A stretch of 64,000 nucleotides of DNA from Desulfobulbaceae bacterium UBA5611. GTDB taxonomy: Bacteria; Desulfobacterota; Desulfobulbia; Desulfobulbales; Desulfocapsaceae. The translations under genes were made by a program, and so were the position numbers. The notes below the pieces were generated by a model that saw nothing but the letters and a program-made list of their open reading frames with translations, searched no databases and was not told where the DNA came from. Location of the stretch: the NCBI GenBank assembly GCA_002424635.1, contig DIKT01000034.1, forward strand, positions 1-64,000, given 5' to 3'. Of the stretch, positions 34,461 through 44,770 are shown piece after piece. Within the stretch, counting starts at the first letter, position 1. The number at the start of each line of letters is the position of its first letter.

Positions 34461-36737
34461 CTACCGCAGTTCCTTCAGCAATTTTTCCGCCTCAGGATAT
34501 TCAGGGAAATCATTTTTCATGGCCAAGCATCTTGCTAATTCAATTTTTGCTTGATCTTTCTGCCCATCAGCCACAAGAGCAAGGGCCAGATGATATCGCA
34601 GTACGGCCATCTCAGGTAGCTTTTCGGTGGCCATGCTGAATTGGGTAAGGGCCAGTTTATGGGAGCTACGCTGATAATGAATCCAGCCTAGAGTATCGGC
34701 AATATAAGGATCTTCCGGAAATGCCTCCTTGGCCATCAGTGCCAGACGTAAAGCCTCGCCCAGATCAGGTTCCGGGTTATTGGCAATCAACCAGGCAAGG
34801 TTGTTAGCTGCCGCCGCAAATTGCGGGTTTATATCTAATGCTTTTATATAAGCGGCTTTAGCACCGGCATCATCACCACTTTGTTGCAGCAGGGTGCCTA
34901 AGGCCATGTAGCCCTGAATGGCTGCCGGATTTTTTTCAATCAGAATCTTATATTCCTGAACAGCCTCTTCTTTTTTCCCCATGCGTACCAAAAGGGCCGC
35001 CGTCATGCCATAGGTGCGGGGAGAATCAGGGGCAATTGCCTGAGCTTGGCGCAACAGCATCAAAGCCTCATCCGGGGCCGCACCATATTTATCCATAATT
35101 CCGGCCAGCAACAGGTAATAATCAAGATTTTCCGGAGAGCTCTGCAGATGTTTTTTGACCAGGAGAATGGCCTTGTCAGTTTCCTGCTGCTGAATCAAGA
35201 TGCCGCTCAGGGCCACCAGGGCTGGCGAAAAGTCCGGCTGCAGGGTTAAAATTTTTTCAAGGGTTTCTGTCGACTTTAATATATCTTTCTGAGCAAGAAG
35301 GGCTCCGGCTTTATTAAAAAGAATTTCAATATTTTCTGGAGCACTTACCTCCATATCCGAAAATAACTTTACCGCCTCATCGGTTTTGCCGAGGGATACA
35401 AGAGATTTTCCGAGGATATTGGCGGCCCGGAAATTATTTGGCATGGCCTGTAAAGCTAACAAAGCTTCATTTCGAGCCGACTCAAAATCTCCTTTCACAA
35501 ACAGGTGATGAGCTGACAAGGTGCGGACATCAGGATTATCAGGGGCCAGTTTCAGGGCCTGATCGACCGCATTATATGATAACTCGGTCTCACCTTTGTT
35601 GAGATGGATGAGTCCTTTCCAATAAAATAATTCTGCCCACCGGGGGTTATCCTTAACCAGCCGGTCAATAATGACTAAAGCCTCATTATTTTTTAATGCC
35701 CGTACTAATAATTTAGCCTTGACCAGATTAGCCATGGAATGCTGGGCATTATCGACCAGAATGGCATCAACTTCCTGGCCGGCAAGATCGTCCGCCCCGG
35801 TTTCATAGTAAAAATTAGCCAATACTACCTTGAGATCTATTGGTTTCGGTGAATTAGAAATTGCCTCCTTATAAGCCTTCTCTGCCTTGTCAAAATCTCT
35901 TGTTTTATGATAAAAATTACCCAGCATCAGATACAATTCAGCGTAGTCATTTTTCTTGTCAATGGCCTGCAGGATATTTTGTTCTGCCGCCGCCATGTCT
36001 CCGGTCATCATATAAAACTTGGCAAGATCGACATATGGTTCAGGCGCCTCCGCATTTTTAGCCTGTAGTTCCTGAAGGATCTGCTTGGCCTCAGGCTCCC
36101 TTTTCTGGCTCACATAAAAGTTAATAAGTACCTTGAAATTTTGTGGATCAGGATCCAGCTGAACAGCCTTGTTCAATGCCTCTTCAGCTTCATCCACCTT
36201 TTCCAGGGCTGACAAGATGCGGGCATGAATAATATGATAACGGCTCAGATCGGACTTTAACTGTAAGGCCTGCATAATCGCTTTGTCAGATGCAGCAAGG
36301 TGTCCTTCTGCCAGCTCAATTTGAGCAAGCAGGGCATAGGCGTCCGGAAAGTCCCTCTCCTTATCGAGAAGCATGAGCACCTTGGCCCGGCTTTCCTTAT
36401 AATTTTTTCCCAGAAAATAGAGCTCCGCCATTTTCATCAAGGCATCAATATTGCTCGGGTCCAAACTGATGGCCCGCTCCAGTTCCTTAAAGGCCTCGCC
36501 GGGTTGACCTGTTTTTAAATAGGTAATACCCAGCTGATAACGGGCCTCGGCGTATTTCTGATCAAGTTGAATGGCGTTTCGGAATTCAACAATAGCCTCC
36601 TTGTCCTTTTGAGCGGCGACATAGTCCATACCTTTTTGATAGTGTCTGAGCTTTTTTTCCGCCGGATCCGTACAGCCGGTTATTAACAAAAGGGACAATA
36701 CAATCAGCAGAAACAATGACTTGTCGACATGATTCAT
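34461..36737 (-). CDS. prsT: TPR-repeat lipoprotein of the PEP-CTERM system (PrsT-like)
   Basis: A 758-residue lipoprotein with signal peptide and lipobox LLITGC (Cys22), followed by about 20 tetratricopeptide repeats to the C-terminus. The length and repeat arrangement match PrsT, the TPR lipoprotein of exosortase/PEP-CTERM EPS loci, which is thought to act in export or assembly at the envelope. It runs against the neighbouring genes, converging on the ATPase gene and diverging from the export protein at 36932, across an AT-rich 190-base promoter region. Confidence 0.85.
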   Translation of the reverse strand: MNHVDKSLFLLIVLSLLLITGCTDPAEKKLRHYQKGMDYVAAQKDKEAIVEFRNAIQLDQKYAEARYQLGITYLKTGQPGEAFKELERAISLDPSNIDALMKMAELYFLGKNYKESRAKVLMLLDKERDFPDAYALLAQIELAEGHLAASDKAIMQALQLKSDLSRYHIIHARILSALEKVDEAEEALNKAVQLDPDPQNFKVLINFYVSQKREPEAKQILQELQAKNAEAPEPYVDLAKFYMMTGDMAAAEQNILQAIDKKNDYAELYLMLGNFYHKTRDFDKAEKAYKEAISNSPKPIDLKVVLANFYYETGADDLAGQEVDAILVDNAQHSMANLVKAKLLVRALKNNEALVIIDRLVKDNPRWAELFYWKGLIHLNKGETELSYNAVDQALKLAPDNPDVRTLSAHHLFVKGDFESARNEALLALQAMPNNFRAANILGKSLVSLGKTDEAVKLFSDMEVSAPENIEILFNKAGALLAQKDILKSTETLEKILTLQPDFSPALVALSGILIQQQETDKAILLVKKHLQSSPENLDYYLLLAGIMDKYGAAPDEALMLLRQAQAIAPDSPRTYGMTAALLVRMGKKEEAVQEYKILIEKNPAAIQGYMALGTLLQQSGDDAGAKAAYIKALDINPQFAAAANNLAWLIANNPEPDLGEALRLALMAKEAFPEDPYIADTLGWIHYQRSSHKLALTQFSMATEKLPEMAVLRYHLALALVADGQKDQAKIELARCLAMKNDFPEYPEAEKLLKELR

Positions 36738-36931
36738 AATGAACTCCCCTGGTAAATAATAAAAAGCAGAAAAATTTTACTTTTAATATCGATCTGAGAT
36801 ATATTCATTATACTCGTATGAATAAGAAAAGAAAGTTCACCACAATATATAGTTCGCCACTAATTTCTAAAAAATTATATCTCCCAAGACCGGTTACCTG
36901 AAGTTATTTTTTTCCTTACATGAGGTGCAAT

Positions 36932-37555
36932 ATGGGTCTTTCTTTACAGTCAAATCAAAGTTTTTTTTATGGCCTGACAAAAACAATTTCCGGCATGGTC
37001 CTGCTCGCTCTGGGCCTTTTTTTGTTTAATTCTTCTCTAAATGCCGCCCAACAATCCGGTGAAGGACTGCCGCCGGAATATACATTTGGAGCGGGCGACA
37101 TCTTAGAGGTCTCAGTTTTTGGTGAACCGGAATTATCCAAGTCTGTTTTCGTGCGCATTGACGGTAAAATATCCCTGCCCCTGATTGGGGATGTTCAGGC
37201 CGCTGATGATACAGCTGAAAATCTTGCTCAAACAATATCCGGTAAACTGGTGAAATTTATTTCCGACCCCAATGTTACTGTGATCCTGACCCAAAGCAAC
37301 AGCAAGGCCTATTACATTCTGGGACAGATCCTGACTCCAGGTCAATACCTTATCACCCAGCAGATCTCGGTTCTGCAGGCGATTGCTAAAGCAGGAGGTT
37401 TACTTGAATGGGCCAAAAAATCAAAGATTATGATTGTAGGCAGGCCAGGAACCGCGCAAACGATAAAATATTTTAATTATGATGATTTTCTGGGAGGCAA
37501 TAATATTGACCAGAATATTACGATCAATCCTGGTGATACTATTGTGATTCCTTAG
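36932..37555 (+). CDS. Polysaccharide export protein (Wza/EpsE family)
   Basis: A 207-residue protein with an N-terminal signal sequence (ISGMVLLALGLFLFNSSLNA), a poly_export domain (YTFGAGDILEVSVFGEPEL, VRIDGKISLPLIGDVQA) and an SLBB domain (AYYILGQILTPGQYLI through GDTIVIP). No lipobox Cys is obvious. I start at the ATG at 36932, which has GAGG 6-7 nt upstream, rather than four codons earlier. It would form part of the outer-membrane/periplasmic export channel together with the chain-length protein and tyrosine kinase encoded next. Confidence 0.87.
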   Translation: MGLSLQSNQSFFYGLTKTISGMVLLALGLFLFNSSLNAAQQSGEGLPPEYTFGAGDILEVSVFGEPELSKSVFVRIDGKISLPLIGDVQAADDTAENLAQTISGKLVKFISDPNVTVILTQSNSKAYYILGQILTPGQYLITQQISVLQAIAKAGGLLEWAKKSKIMIVGRPGTAQTIKYFNYDDFLGGNNIDQNITINPGDTIVIP

Positions 37556-37707
37556 CTGTGTAAAAATGAAGCGGAAAAGACATAAAGATTAAGGATACTT
37601 ACTATAGAACAAAGACTGCCATGTGTTCGTTTGCAGGCGTTAGATAAAGAGCAGACACGGCATCTGAGTCTACTATGGCACTTTTAATAACAGCAAGGAT
37701 ATCTCTT

Positions 37708-39060
37708 ATGCGTCTGAATAATATTGGTTATCTTGCCCTGTTCTGCTCCTTATTTCTGTTTTTATATGTTTTGCAGCCTCTATCAGCAGAGGCCGCCCAG
37801 CAGGTTCTGCGCAGCGGCGTGAGCTTAGGGCACGAATATGACTCAAATATCAATCGTCAGTCTGCAGATGAACAATCGGAATGGACATCATCTATTACAC
37901 CCCGTCTGATCTACAATCGTGCTGAGCTGACAAATAATTTCATAATCGAATATGCACCAAGTGTTGTCCATAGTTATCACACCGATAACGAGCGCATTGA
38001 TCAATATCTGCAGGCCAGATATGATTCATCTTTGACACAGAAGTGGCTTGTGTATATGCAGGATACTTTTGTGTTGGACGAAGATCCATATGCAGACCCG
38101 GTTGCCGACGGCACCAATAGTCAGATTAACGACAAAAACGAGACCATTCAGGTTTCTGATCGGCGCGGACGAAACCGGTATTGGACCAATAATTTCAGCA
38201 CCGGCAGCAGACTGGAATATGCCCGGCAAAGCTTTGCCAGACTTGGTTACCAGTATCAGGTTTTTGACAATAAGGAAGCAGCATTTTCTGATTTTGTCAG
38301 ACATTCGCCGAGTATGTCAATTCTGCATAGCATGAACCATCAATGGGACAGCCAGTTTGATTATCGATTCACTAAAGGCGATTTTGATGAAGGCGAGGAT
38401 TTAGCCAGTAACACTCACCGTCCATCAAGAGATTTAAAGACTCATGCCTCTGATCTTTATCTTTATTATAAGCTGAAACCTCTTACCACAGTCTTCGGCC
38501 GTTATGGTTATTCCCAGACCAAATATGACGAACTCCCCAATGATTACTATTATCACCTCATCTCAGCCGGCTTAAATCATCAGTTTTCACCGACCTTGAA
38601 TCTTGGCTTTGAAGGTGGCATGTCCCTGCTCCGAATGGATAACTTCTCCGATCATGACGCGGTGCAGTTGCGCATTGCCCTCACCAAGGCCTGGGAAAGA
38701 AATTCATGGTCATTATCTGCGGATAGCGGTCTGGATGAACAGCAATTCAGCGGCACCGATGATCAGGGACTCAGCCGATTCTGGGGCGTCAGGACCACTT
38801 ACCATCATACTTTCATCAAAGATCTGACGGGGCTGGTAAGCCTCTCCTATCGGGATGACACTTATCTCGAACGAATTCCGGAAGCAGACGAACAAAGAGT
38901 TCAGGGCGATGCCATGCTGACCTATTCATTTGCTCAATGGTATCAGATTGCCCTTAGATATTCCTATATCAATCAAGACGCCGACTTCGCATTTAATCAA
39001 TATAACGACCATCGTGTTCTGCTTGAATTTTCAGTCATCAAAGATCTGCTGAAATGGTAG
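37708..39060 (+). CDS. Outer-membrane beta-barrel protein of the EPS locus
   Basis: A 450-residue protein with a clear signal peptide ending LSAEAA, then amphipathic strands rich in aromatic residues throughout (SGVSLGHEYDSNINR, TRYDSSL-type strands, ALRYSYIN). It ends near the C-terminus with LEFSVIKDLLKW. It resembles the beta-barrel proteins of PEP-CTERM/EPS loci and may serve as an outer-membrane secretin-like port for the polysaccharide. The ATG at 37708 has AAGGAT upstream; the open frame begins 11 codons earlier. No catalytic motif seen. Confidence 0.7.
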   Translation: MRLNNIGYLALFCSLFLFLYVLQPLSAEAAQQVLRSGVSLGHEYDSNINRQSADEQSEWTSSITPRLIYNRAELTNNFIIEYAPSVVHSYHTDNERIDQYLQARYDSSLTQKWLVYMQDTFVLDEDPYADPVADGTNSQINDKNETIQVSDRRGRNRYWTNNFSTGSRLEYARQSFARLGYQYQVFDNKEAAFSDFVRHSPSMSILHSMNHQWDSQFDYRFTKGDFDEGEDLASNTHRPSRDLKTHASDLYLYYKLKPLTTVFGRYGYSQTKYDELPNDYYYHLISAGLNHQFSPTLNLGFEGGMSLLRMDNFSDHDAVQLRIALTKAWERNSWSLSADSGLDEQQFSGTDDQGLSRFWGVRTTYHHTFIKDLTGLVSLSYRDDTYLERIPEADEQRVQGDAMLTYSFAQWYQIALRYSYINQDADFAFNQYNDHRVLLEFSVIKDLLKW

Positions 39061-39138
39061 CGTCATCTATGTTAGCCGCACAAGGCCATCACATATAACG
39101 CATATAATTTCTAACCTTAGAGTACACCACAGACAACA

Positions 39139-40668
39139 ATGACTAACGACCAACAGCAACCGGACATTATCAAAAAATATTTGAACCTCTTGTGGAGCCG
39201 GCATAAACTGATTTTTGGATGTCTGCTACTAAGTATTACTGTTGGCTATATGATCTATCTCTTTATTCCAAAAACTTATCAATCCTCCGCTTCCATTATT
39301 TATCAGCAGCAAAAGATCAATCCTTCAAAGCTATCACCGGATGAAGAAAAAAGAATAGAAGAGATGGTCAATACTGTAAGTCAGCAGGTAATTAGCAGAA
39401 CCAGTCTGGAAAAAATCATTAAGGAATTTAATCTCTATCCCGAATTGCGGGAAGAGATTCCCATAGAGGATGTGATCACACAGATGCGGGAAAATATCCT
39501 GATCAGTGTGCAGCGTGCCAAGGGCAATGTTTTTACCGTCTCTTTTCAAGGTGTAGAAGCTAATAAGGTCATGCGGGTAACTAATGCCCTGGCCTCAAGA
39601 TTTATAGAGGAAAATTTACGGGTACGGGAGGAGCGGGCCACAGAAACCACTTCATATATTAAAGATGAACTCCGCATGTCAAAAGATACACTGGACAAAA
39701 AAGATGCCCTCATGCGGGATTACAAATTAAAATATTTCAATGAAATGCCTGATCAGCGCCAGTCAAATATCGAACGGCTCAATGCCCTCCAGGAACAATT
39801 TCATGCCGCTCAGGCCAATATTCAAACCCTTGAACAGACACGATTGCTGGTCTCCGAGCAGCAGGCGGCCCAAAAGAACCGACATAACAGCACCGGCAAC
39901 GTTTCGTCCGCAAATGACGGGGCTATGAATCTGGCCGTTGCCCATAAAATTCTCCAGGAATTACTAGCAAGATATACCGCCGATCACCCGATGGTTAAAA
40001 GGGCCGAAAAACGCATCAGCCAGCTTGAATTAGAAGAAAAAACTAACCCCAAGGGCAGTCCAGCAGTGCTTTCCCTGGCAGGCAAATCCGATTTTTCTGT
40101 GCAATTAAAAGAGATTGAGCTGAATTTAAAAACCTTGCGCGATCAAAGCGAGAATATTCTTAATCAGATCAAAAACTATCAGTCCTGGATAGACGCTACT
40201 CCGGTCCGCGAGGCTGAATGGGTGGCCCTGACCAGAGACTATAATGAATTGAAGAAATACTATGACACTCTTCTCGCGCAGAGTCTGACCGCAGCGGCCA
40301 CAGAAAGTATTGAAATGCGTCAAAAGGGCAGCCAGTTTAAACTGGTCGATCCTGCTTATCTGCCGGAAACACCTGTGGCAGGCAATTTCCTGAAGATGCT
40401 GATGGTAGCGACCTTTTTGGGCTTGGCATCCGGAGTGGGTCTGGTGATGGGCTTTGATTTTATGGATACCTCCTTTAAAGACGTGCAGGAGATTGAAAGT
40501 TTTTTGCACCTCCCGGTCACCTGTGCCCTGCCATTCATTGTTATTGAAGAAGAAAGACAACAGGAAAAGAAAAGAAATATTTTATGGTATTGTTTTTTTG
40601 CTGTGTGGCTGCTCATTATTATCTCAGCAACCGTTTACTTGAGCCTTCGTGGCAATATCATTTTTTAA
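39139..40668 (+). CDS. Polysaccharide chain-length determinant (Wzz/GumC-like, PEP-CTERM type)
   Basis: A 509-residue polysaccharide co-polymerase: transmembrane helices near 20-40 (LIFGCLLLSITVGYMIYLF) and near 485-505 (FFAVWLLIIISATVYLSL) flank a long periplasmic coiled-coil domain. A Pro-rich PVAGNFLKMLM segment before the last helices is typical of the family. It controls chain length and contacts the tyrosine kinase encoded 67 nt downstream, which lacks its own membrane part. Confidence 0.87.
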   Translation: MTNDQQQPDIIKKYLNLLWSRHKLIFGCLLLSITVGYMIYLFIPKTYQSSASIIYQQQKINPSKLSPDEEKRIEEMVNTVSQQVISRTSLEKIIKEFNLYPELREEIPIEDVITQMRENILISVQRAKGNVFTVSFQGVEANKVMRVTNALASRFIEENLRVREERATETTSYIKDELRMSKDTLDKKDALMRDYKLKYFNEMPDQRQSNIERLNALQEQFHAAQANIQTLEQTRLLVSEQQAAQKNRHNSTGNVSSANDGAMNLAVAHKILQELLARYTADHPMVKRAEKRISQLELEEKTNPKGSPAVLSLAGKSDFSVQLKEIELNLKTLRDQSENILNQIKNYQSWIDATPVREAEWVALTRDYNELKKYYDTLLAQSLTAAATESIEMRQKGSQFKLVDPAYLPETPVAGNFLKMLMVATFLGLASGVGLVMGFDFMDTSFKDVQEIESFLHLPVTCALPFIVIEEERQQEKKRNILWYCFFAVWLLIIISATVYLSLRGNIIF

Positions 40669-40735
40669 TAAGTATTCAAGGCACCCTCAAGACAAATGAT
40701 GAATATTTTTTACTTTGATAAGGAAACGTAAAAAA

Positions 40736-41605
40736 ATGGGCAAGTTATCACAAGCATTGGAAAAGTCTTCCTCAACAGGACGTCAATCGACAACTCCTGT
40801 TCCGCCTGTTCCGCCGGAGCGACCAGAAGCAGCAGCACAACTCAAGACCGCACCTGCGTCAACGGTAGATAACAAGCCGGGAGCTACCTCTACTCTGTTC
40901 AGTCAGGATCGTTGGGATCAAAGATTATTACTGTCAACCAATCCACGTTCCCCTTTCTTTGAAACTTTCCGTCGTCTGCGCACCCCTATTCTCTATCCTG
41001 CATCAGGTAATCTACCGAAGACCATTCTAGTGACAAGCGTGGCCGCAAATGAAGGCAAGGGCTTTGTTTGTGCCAATCTGGGCATTGCCCTTGCTCAGGG
41101 CATGGAAAATTATGCTTTGATGCTGGACTGTGATTTGCGGCGGCCTTCACTGGCACAATTATTCGGCCTGCCGAATGACGCTGGGCTGGTCGATCATTTA
41201 CAGGATCATATCGATCTCTCCCTTCTCATCAGAAAAACCGGACAGGCCAAACTGTCCTTGATCCCCAGCGGCAAACCTCCGAGAAACCCGTCTGAATTGC
41301 TGGATTCCAGCAGAATGGTTGCTCTCATTAATGAACTTGCTGAGCGCTATCAAGACCGTATCATTCTTTTTGATAGTCCTCCCAATATTATAGCCTCGGA
41401 AACTACTATTTTAGCTAAACATGTTGACGGCGTTATTCTTGTCGTCCGATATGGCGCTTCCAAAAGAGAGCAGGTCAAAAAATTTGTGGATACCATCGGG
41501 CCCGACAAAGTTTTGGGCCTTGTCTTCAATGCCTATCCTGATAATACGATGACCGCCTTTCTGGATAAAAAGATGGGCTACGATTATGGTGAATACCATT
41601 CATAA
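40736..41605 (+). CDS. Tyrosine-protein kinase/EPS regulatory ATPase (CpsD/BY-kinase family)
   Basis: A 289-residue cytoplasmic protein starting MGKLSQALEKSS, as in PEP-CTERM-locus tyrosine kinases. The P-loop reads SVAANEGKGFVCANLG, with Gly where BY-kinases have Ser/Thr after the Lys, and Walker A' is LDCDLRRP. IILFDSPPNIIASE is the Walker B. The C-terminal tail has clustered Tyr (YDYGEY) that could be the autophosphorylation sites. The altered P-loop may reduce catalysis or mark a subfamily. The start has AAGGAAA upstream. Confidence 0.83.
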   Translation: MGKLSQALEKSSSTGRQSTTPVPPVPPERPEAAAQLKTAPASTVDNKPGATSTLFSQDRWDQRLLLSTNPRSPFFETFRRLRTPILYPASGNLPKTILVTSVAANEGKGFVCANLGIALAQGMENYALMLDCDLRRPSLAQLFGLPNDAGLVDHLQDHIDLSLLIRKTGQAKLSLIPSGKPPRNPSELLDSSRMVALINELAERYQDRIILFDSPPNIIASETTILAKHVDGVILVVRYGASKREQVKKFVDTIGPDKVLGLVFNAYPDNTMTAFLDKKMGYDYGEYHS

Positions 41606-41745
41606 TATTCTGCTTTCTGTCAGTAACTCTTCCCGGTCCAAATCAGATTAATGACATTGAAGCTTTTACCAGGGTGGATACAATATCTTAAAAAACGCTT
41701 GAGTAGCTACGATTTAGAAATTTAACTATTAACCAGGATAGCAAA

Positions 41746-43071
41746 ATGATTTCTGACGCAGTGAAAGAACTTGAGAAAAAAATTACTGACAAAGACCTGA
41801 CGGTCGGCATTATCGGCCTGGGCTATGTCGGGCTGCCGCTCAGCTTGACGTTCATGTATAAAGGATGCAGGGTGCTTGGCTTTGATCTTGATCCGATCAA
41901 GATCGAAAAGATCAGAGTCGGACAGAGCTATATCAAGCATATTGCCGCGGAAAAATTAACTGCCTTCATCAACCAGCATCTTTTTGAAGCCACCGATGAT
42001 TTTTCCAGATTAGGTGAGCCTGATGCCCTGCTGATTTGCGTGCCGACGCCTTTAACCAAAAGCCGGGAACCGGATCTTCAATATATTATTGCGACCGCTG
42101 AGGCTATTGCCAGGCAACTTCGTCCCGGACAAATGGTGGTACTGGAGAGTACCACCTATCCAGGTACTACTGTGGAAGTTCTGCAACCTATTCTTGAGAA
42201 AAACGGCCTGATGGCCGGCCGTGATTTCATTCTGGCCTTTTCACCCGAACGGGAAGATCCCGGTAATCCTTCATTTGGCACCGCCACTATTCCCAAAGTT
42301 GTAGGCGGGACAGATGAATATTCATCACATCTGACTCAGCAACTTTATGGCATCGCCATCGAACGAGTTGTCCCGGTTTCTTCCACCCAGGCCGCGGAAT
42401 TGACCAAACTGCTTGAAAACATTTTCCGCAGTGTCAATATAGCCTTAGTCAATGAACTCAAAGTGCTTTGTCATCGCATGAATATCAATATCTGTGAGGT
42501 TATTGAGGCCGCCAGCACCAAGCCTTTCGGCTTCATGCCTTTTTATCCCGGTCCTGGCCTCGGCGGCCATTGCATTCCGATCGATCCCTTTTATCTGACC
42601 AGCAAAGCGCGGGAATATGATTTACAAACCAAGTTTATAGAATTGGCCGGCGAAATAAACTCTTCCATGCCTTATTATGTAATCCAACGAACCCAGGAAG
42701 CTTTGAATGAGAAAAGCAAATCATTAAAGGGAGCCAAGGTCCTGGTCTTAGGCGCTGCCTACAAAAAGGATGTCGATGATCCCCGAGAATCCCCTTCTTT
42801 CAAGCTTATGGAACTGCTGCTCCAAAAGGGTGCGGAAGTACAATACAATGATCCCCGCATCCCTGTTCTGCTGCCTCGACGGCAACATGCCCTTGACTTA
42901 ACCAGTATTGAACTCACTGCTGAGACCTTGTCTGCCTTTGATTGTATCCTGCTGGCTACCGATCACTCTGTTTATGATTATGACTTCATTTGGCAGCACG
43001 CTCAACTCATAATTGATACGAGAAATGTATACCGGACAAAAGAACAGCTGACTAAAGTTTATTTTGCATAA
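41746..43071 (+). CDS. UDP-sugar 6-dehydrogenase (WbpA/WecC family)
   Basis: A 441-residue nucleotide-sugar dehydrogenase: N-terminal Rossmann GLGYVGLPLS (25-34), central domain with KLLENIFRSVNIALVNEL, catalytic Cys276 in GLGGHCIPIDPFYL, and C-terminal domain VLVLGAAYKKDVDDPRESP. It oxidises UDP-HexNAc to the uronic acid, most likely UDP-GlcNAc or UDP-ManNAc; UDP-ManNAc is suggested by the 2-epimerase gene downstream. A ribosome site (AGGA) precedes the ATG. Confidence 0.88.
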   Translation: MISDAVKELEKKITDKDLTVGIIGLGYVGLPLSLTFMYKGCRVLGFDLDPIKIEKIRVGQSYIKHIAAEKLTAFINQHLFEATDDFSRLGEPDALLICVPTPLTKSREPDLQYIIATAEAIARQLRPGQMVVLESTTYPGTTVEVLQPILEKNGLMAGRDFILAFSPEREDPGNPSFGTATIPKVVGGTDEYSSHLTQQLYGIAIERVVPVSSTQAAELTKLLENIFRSVNIALVNELKVLCHRMNINICEVIEAASTKPFGFMPFYPGPGLGGHCIPIDPFYLTSKAREYDLQTKFIELAGEINSSMPYYVIQRTQEALNEKSKSLKGAKVLVLGAAYKKDVDDPRESPSFKLMELLLQKGAEVQYNDPRIPVLLPRRQHALDLTSIELTAETLSAFDCILLATDHSVYDYDFIWQHAQLIIDTRNVYRTKEQLTKVYFA

Positions 43072-43075
43072 GCCT

Positions 43076-43099
43076 GTTAATCATTACTCAATGATTAAC
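43076..43099. promoter_or_regulatory. 10-bp perfect palindrome between the dehydrogenase and the sigma-54 activator
   Basis: GTTAATCATT (43076-43085), ACTC loop, AATGATTAAC (43090-43099). It starts 4 nt after the dehydrogenase stop. No T-tract. It could be a terminator hairpin or an operator for the activator gene at 43241. It shares TTAATCAT with the repeat at 44771. Confidence 0.45.
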
Positions 43100-43240
43100 A
43101 CCGATGGGCCAATCTCTATTTTCGAAATGATCTTTTTAGTGATAGCATGAAAGTGGAGCTTTATTTTCTAGACTGGTAAAAGAACCTATAATTGGATCAG
43201 ATAGTGGTTTCCGCAAGTCAAGCCGGCCTGGTGATATCAA

Positions 43241-44746
43241 ATGCAGGACATATTATCAACAACACAACAAGAAGTTTCAAGACTGGCCCATAACACAAAG
43301 CTGCTCTTTGACTTGTTACCCGATATGCTATTGGTCATCAAAGATGACTTCGTGATTGAACGCATGAATACGGCAGCCATTGCTGGGTTTGGCAATCAGC
43401 AAGGTCTGAAATGCCATCAGGTGATAATCGGCACTAACAGCCCATGTGATGCCAAGATCTGCCCTTTCGGTTGTAAAAATAAAAACCATTACGGTCAGAC
43501 TTTTGAAAGAAAGCTCAATGATAATTTGTACGTAGAATACAGTTATGTTCCCTTTGAAGGTTATCGTCAGGACAATCTTATTCTGCTTATTCTTCGCGAT
43601 ATTACCCAAAAAAAACAACACGAACTTGAACTTGAGCAATATCGGGAAAATATCGAGATAGTCCTCCATGAAAAAATTGCCACCCTCCAGGAAAGCGAAC
43701 TTGAGCGGAAGCAATTGTCAAGCGAGGTTAATCATCTCAAAAAAGAGACCGAACGCCTGGCAGATCGTGGCAAAATGATTGGCGAGAGTAAAGCCATACG
43801 TTCCCTGCGCCAGACGATCTATCAAGTGGCCGAATCCAACGCCACTATTTTAATTACCGGCGAATCAGGCACCGGCAAGGAATTGGTGGCTGATCTGGTG
43901 CACAAACACAGCAGCAGGGTAGGGAGATATTTTCTCAAATTCAATTGTACCGCTGTGACGGAAAGCCTGCTGGAAAGTGAACTTTTTGGTTATGAAAAAG
44001 GTTCATTTACTGGAGCCACATCTAGTAAAATGGGCAAATTCGAGGAAGCCGATGGCGGCACAATTTTTCTTGATGAAATAGGTGATATCAGCCCAAGGAT
44101 GCAATCAGCCCTGTTACGGGTATTACAGAATGGAGAAATTCTCAGAGTAGGCTCCAATAAACCGATCTCTGTGGACGTCCGGATAATTGCCGCGACCAAT
44201 GCCGATCTCATCTCAGTAGTGAAAAATGGTACTTACCGGGAAGATCTTTATTACCGGCTTAATGTGATCAATCTCCATCAAGTGCCGTTACGTGAACGTA
44301 AGGAAGATATCGTTCTGCTGGCCACTAATTTTCTCATAAAATACAGCCGGCAATTCAATAAACCAGTCACTTTTTTACCCCACAGTGTGGTGGAGAAATT
44401 CTTAGCCTATGATTGGCCTGGTAATGTCCGGGAACTGGAAAATGTCATCCAGCGTGCCGTGCTGCTCTCCAAAAATGGTATGATAAGTCCAAAAAGTCTA
44501 AATATAAAACTCCACAAAACACAGTCGCCAATTAATAATTTCGCACCACCGACAATGGAAAAATTCCTCAACATTCCATTAAAAGAAAGTGTTTCTTTTT
44601 TTGAAACAGAGATTATTGCCAACACTCTCATGAAATATTCCGGAAAGATAGAAAGGGTCTCAGAGCAACTGGGCCTGTCCAAGACAACTCTTTATGAAAA
44701 AATGAAAAAATATGGAATTAGGCCAAAAGCATGCAAGGAAAAATAA
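43241..44746 (+). CDS. PAS-containing sigma-54-dependent transcriptional activator
   Basis: A 501-residue bacterial enhancer-binding protein. N-terminal PAS domain (about 15-125) with a four-Cys set (C58, C69, C74, C78 within KCHQVIIGTNSPCDAKICPF and the following residues), a coiled coil (125-175), an AAA+ domain with Walker A GESGTGKE (207-214), the sigma-54 contact loop GSFTGA (254-259) and Walker B GGTIFLDEIGDI, and a C-terminal Fis-type HTH (RVSEQLGLSKTTLYEKMKKYG). PEP-CTERM loci usually carry PrsR, which has a receiver instead of PAS. The cysteines might hold a redox or metal cofactor. The likely target is the sigma-54 promoter at 45781. Confidence 0.88.
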   Translation: MQDILSTTQQEVSRLAHNTKLLFDLLPDMLLVIKDDFVIERMNTAAIAGFGNQQGLKCHQVIIGTNSPCDAKICPFGCKNKNHYGQTFERKLNDNLYVEYSYVPFEGYRQDNLILLILRDITQKKQHELELEQYRENIEIVLHEKIATLQESELERKQLSSEVNHLKKETERLADRGKMIGESKAIRSLRQTIYQVAESNATILITGESGTGKELVADLVHKHSSRVGRYFLKFNCTAVTESLLESELFGYEKGSFTGATSSKMGKFEEADGGTIFLDEIGDISPRMQSALLRVLQNGEILRVGSNKPISVDVRIIAATNADLISVVKNGTYREDLYYRLNVINLHQVPLRERKEDIVLLATNFLIKYSRQFNKPVTFLPHSVVEKFLAYDWPGNVRELENVIQRAVLLSKNGMISPKSLNIKLHKTQSPINNFAPPTMEKFLNIPLKESVSFFETEIIANTLMKYSGKIERVSEQLGLSKTTLYEKMKKYGIRPKACKEK

Positions 44747-44770
44747 TCACCACAGGTCTTTTCTTAAATT

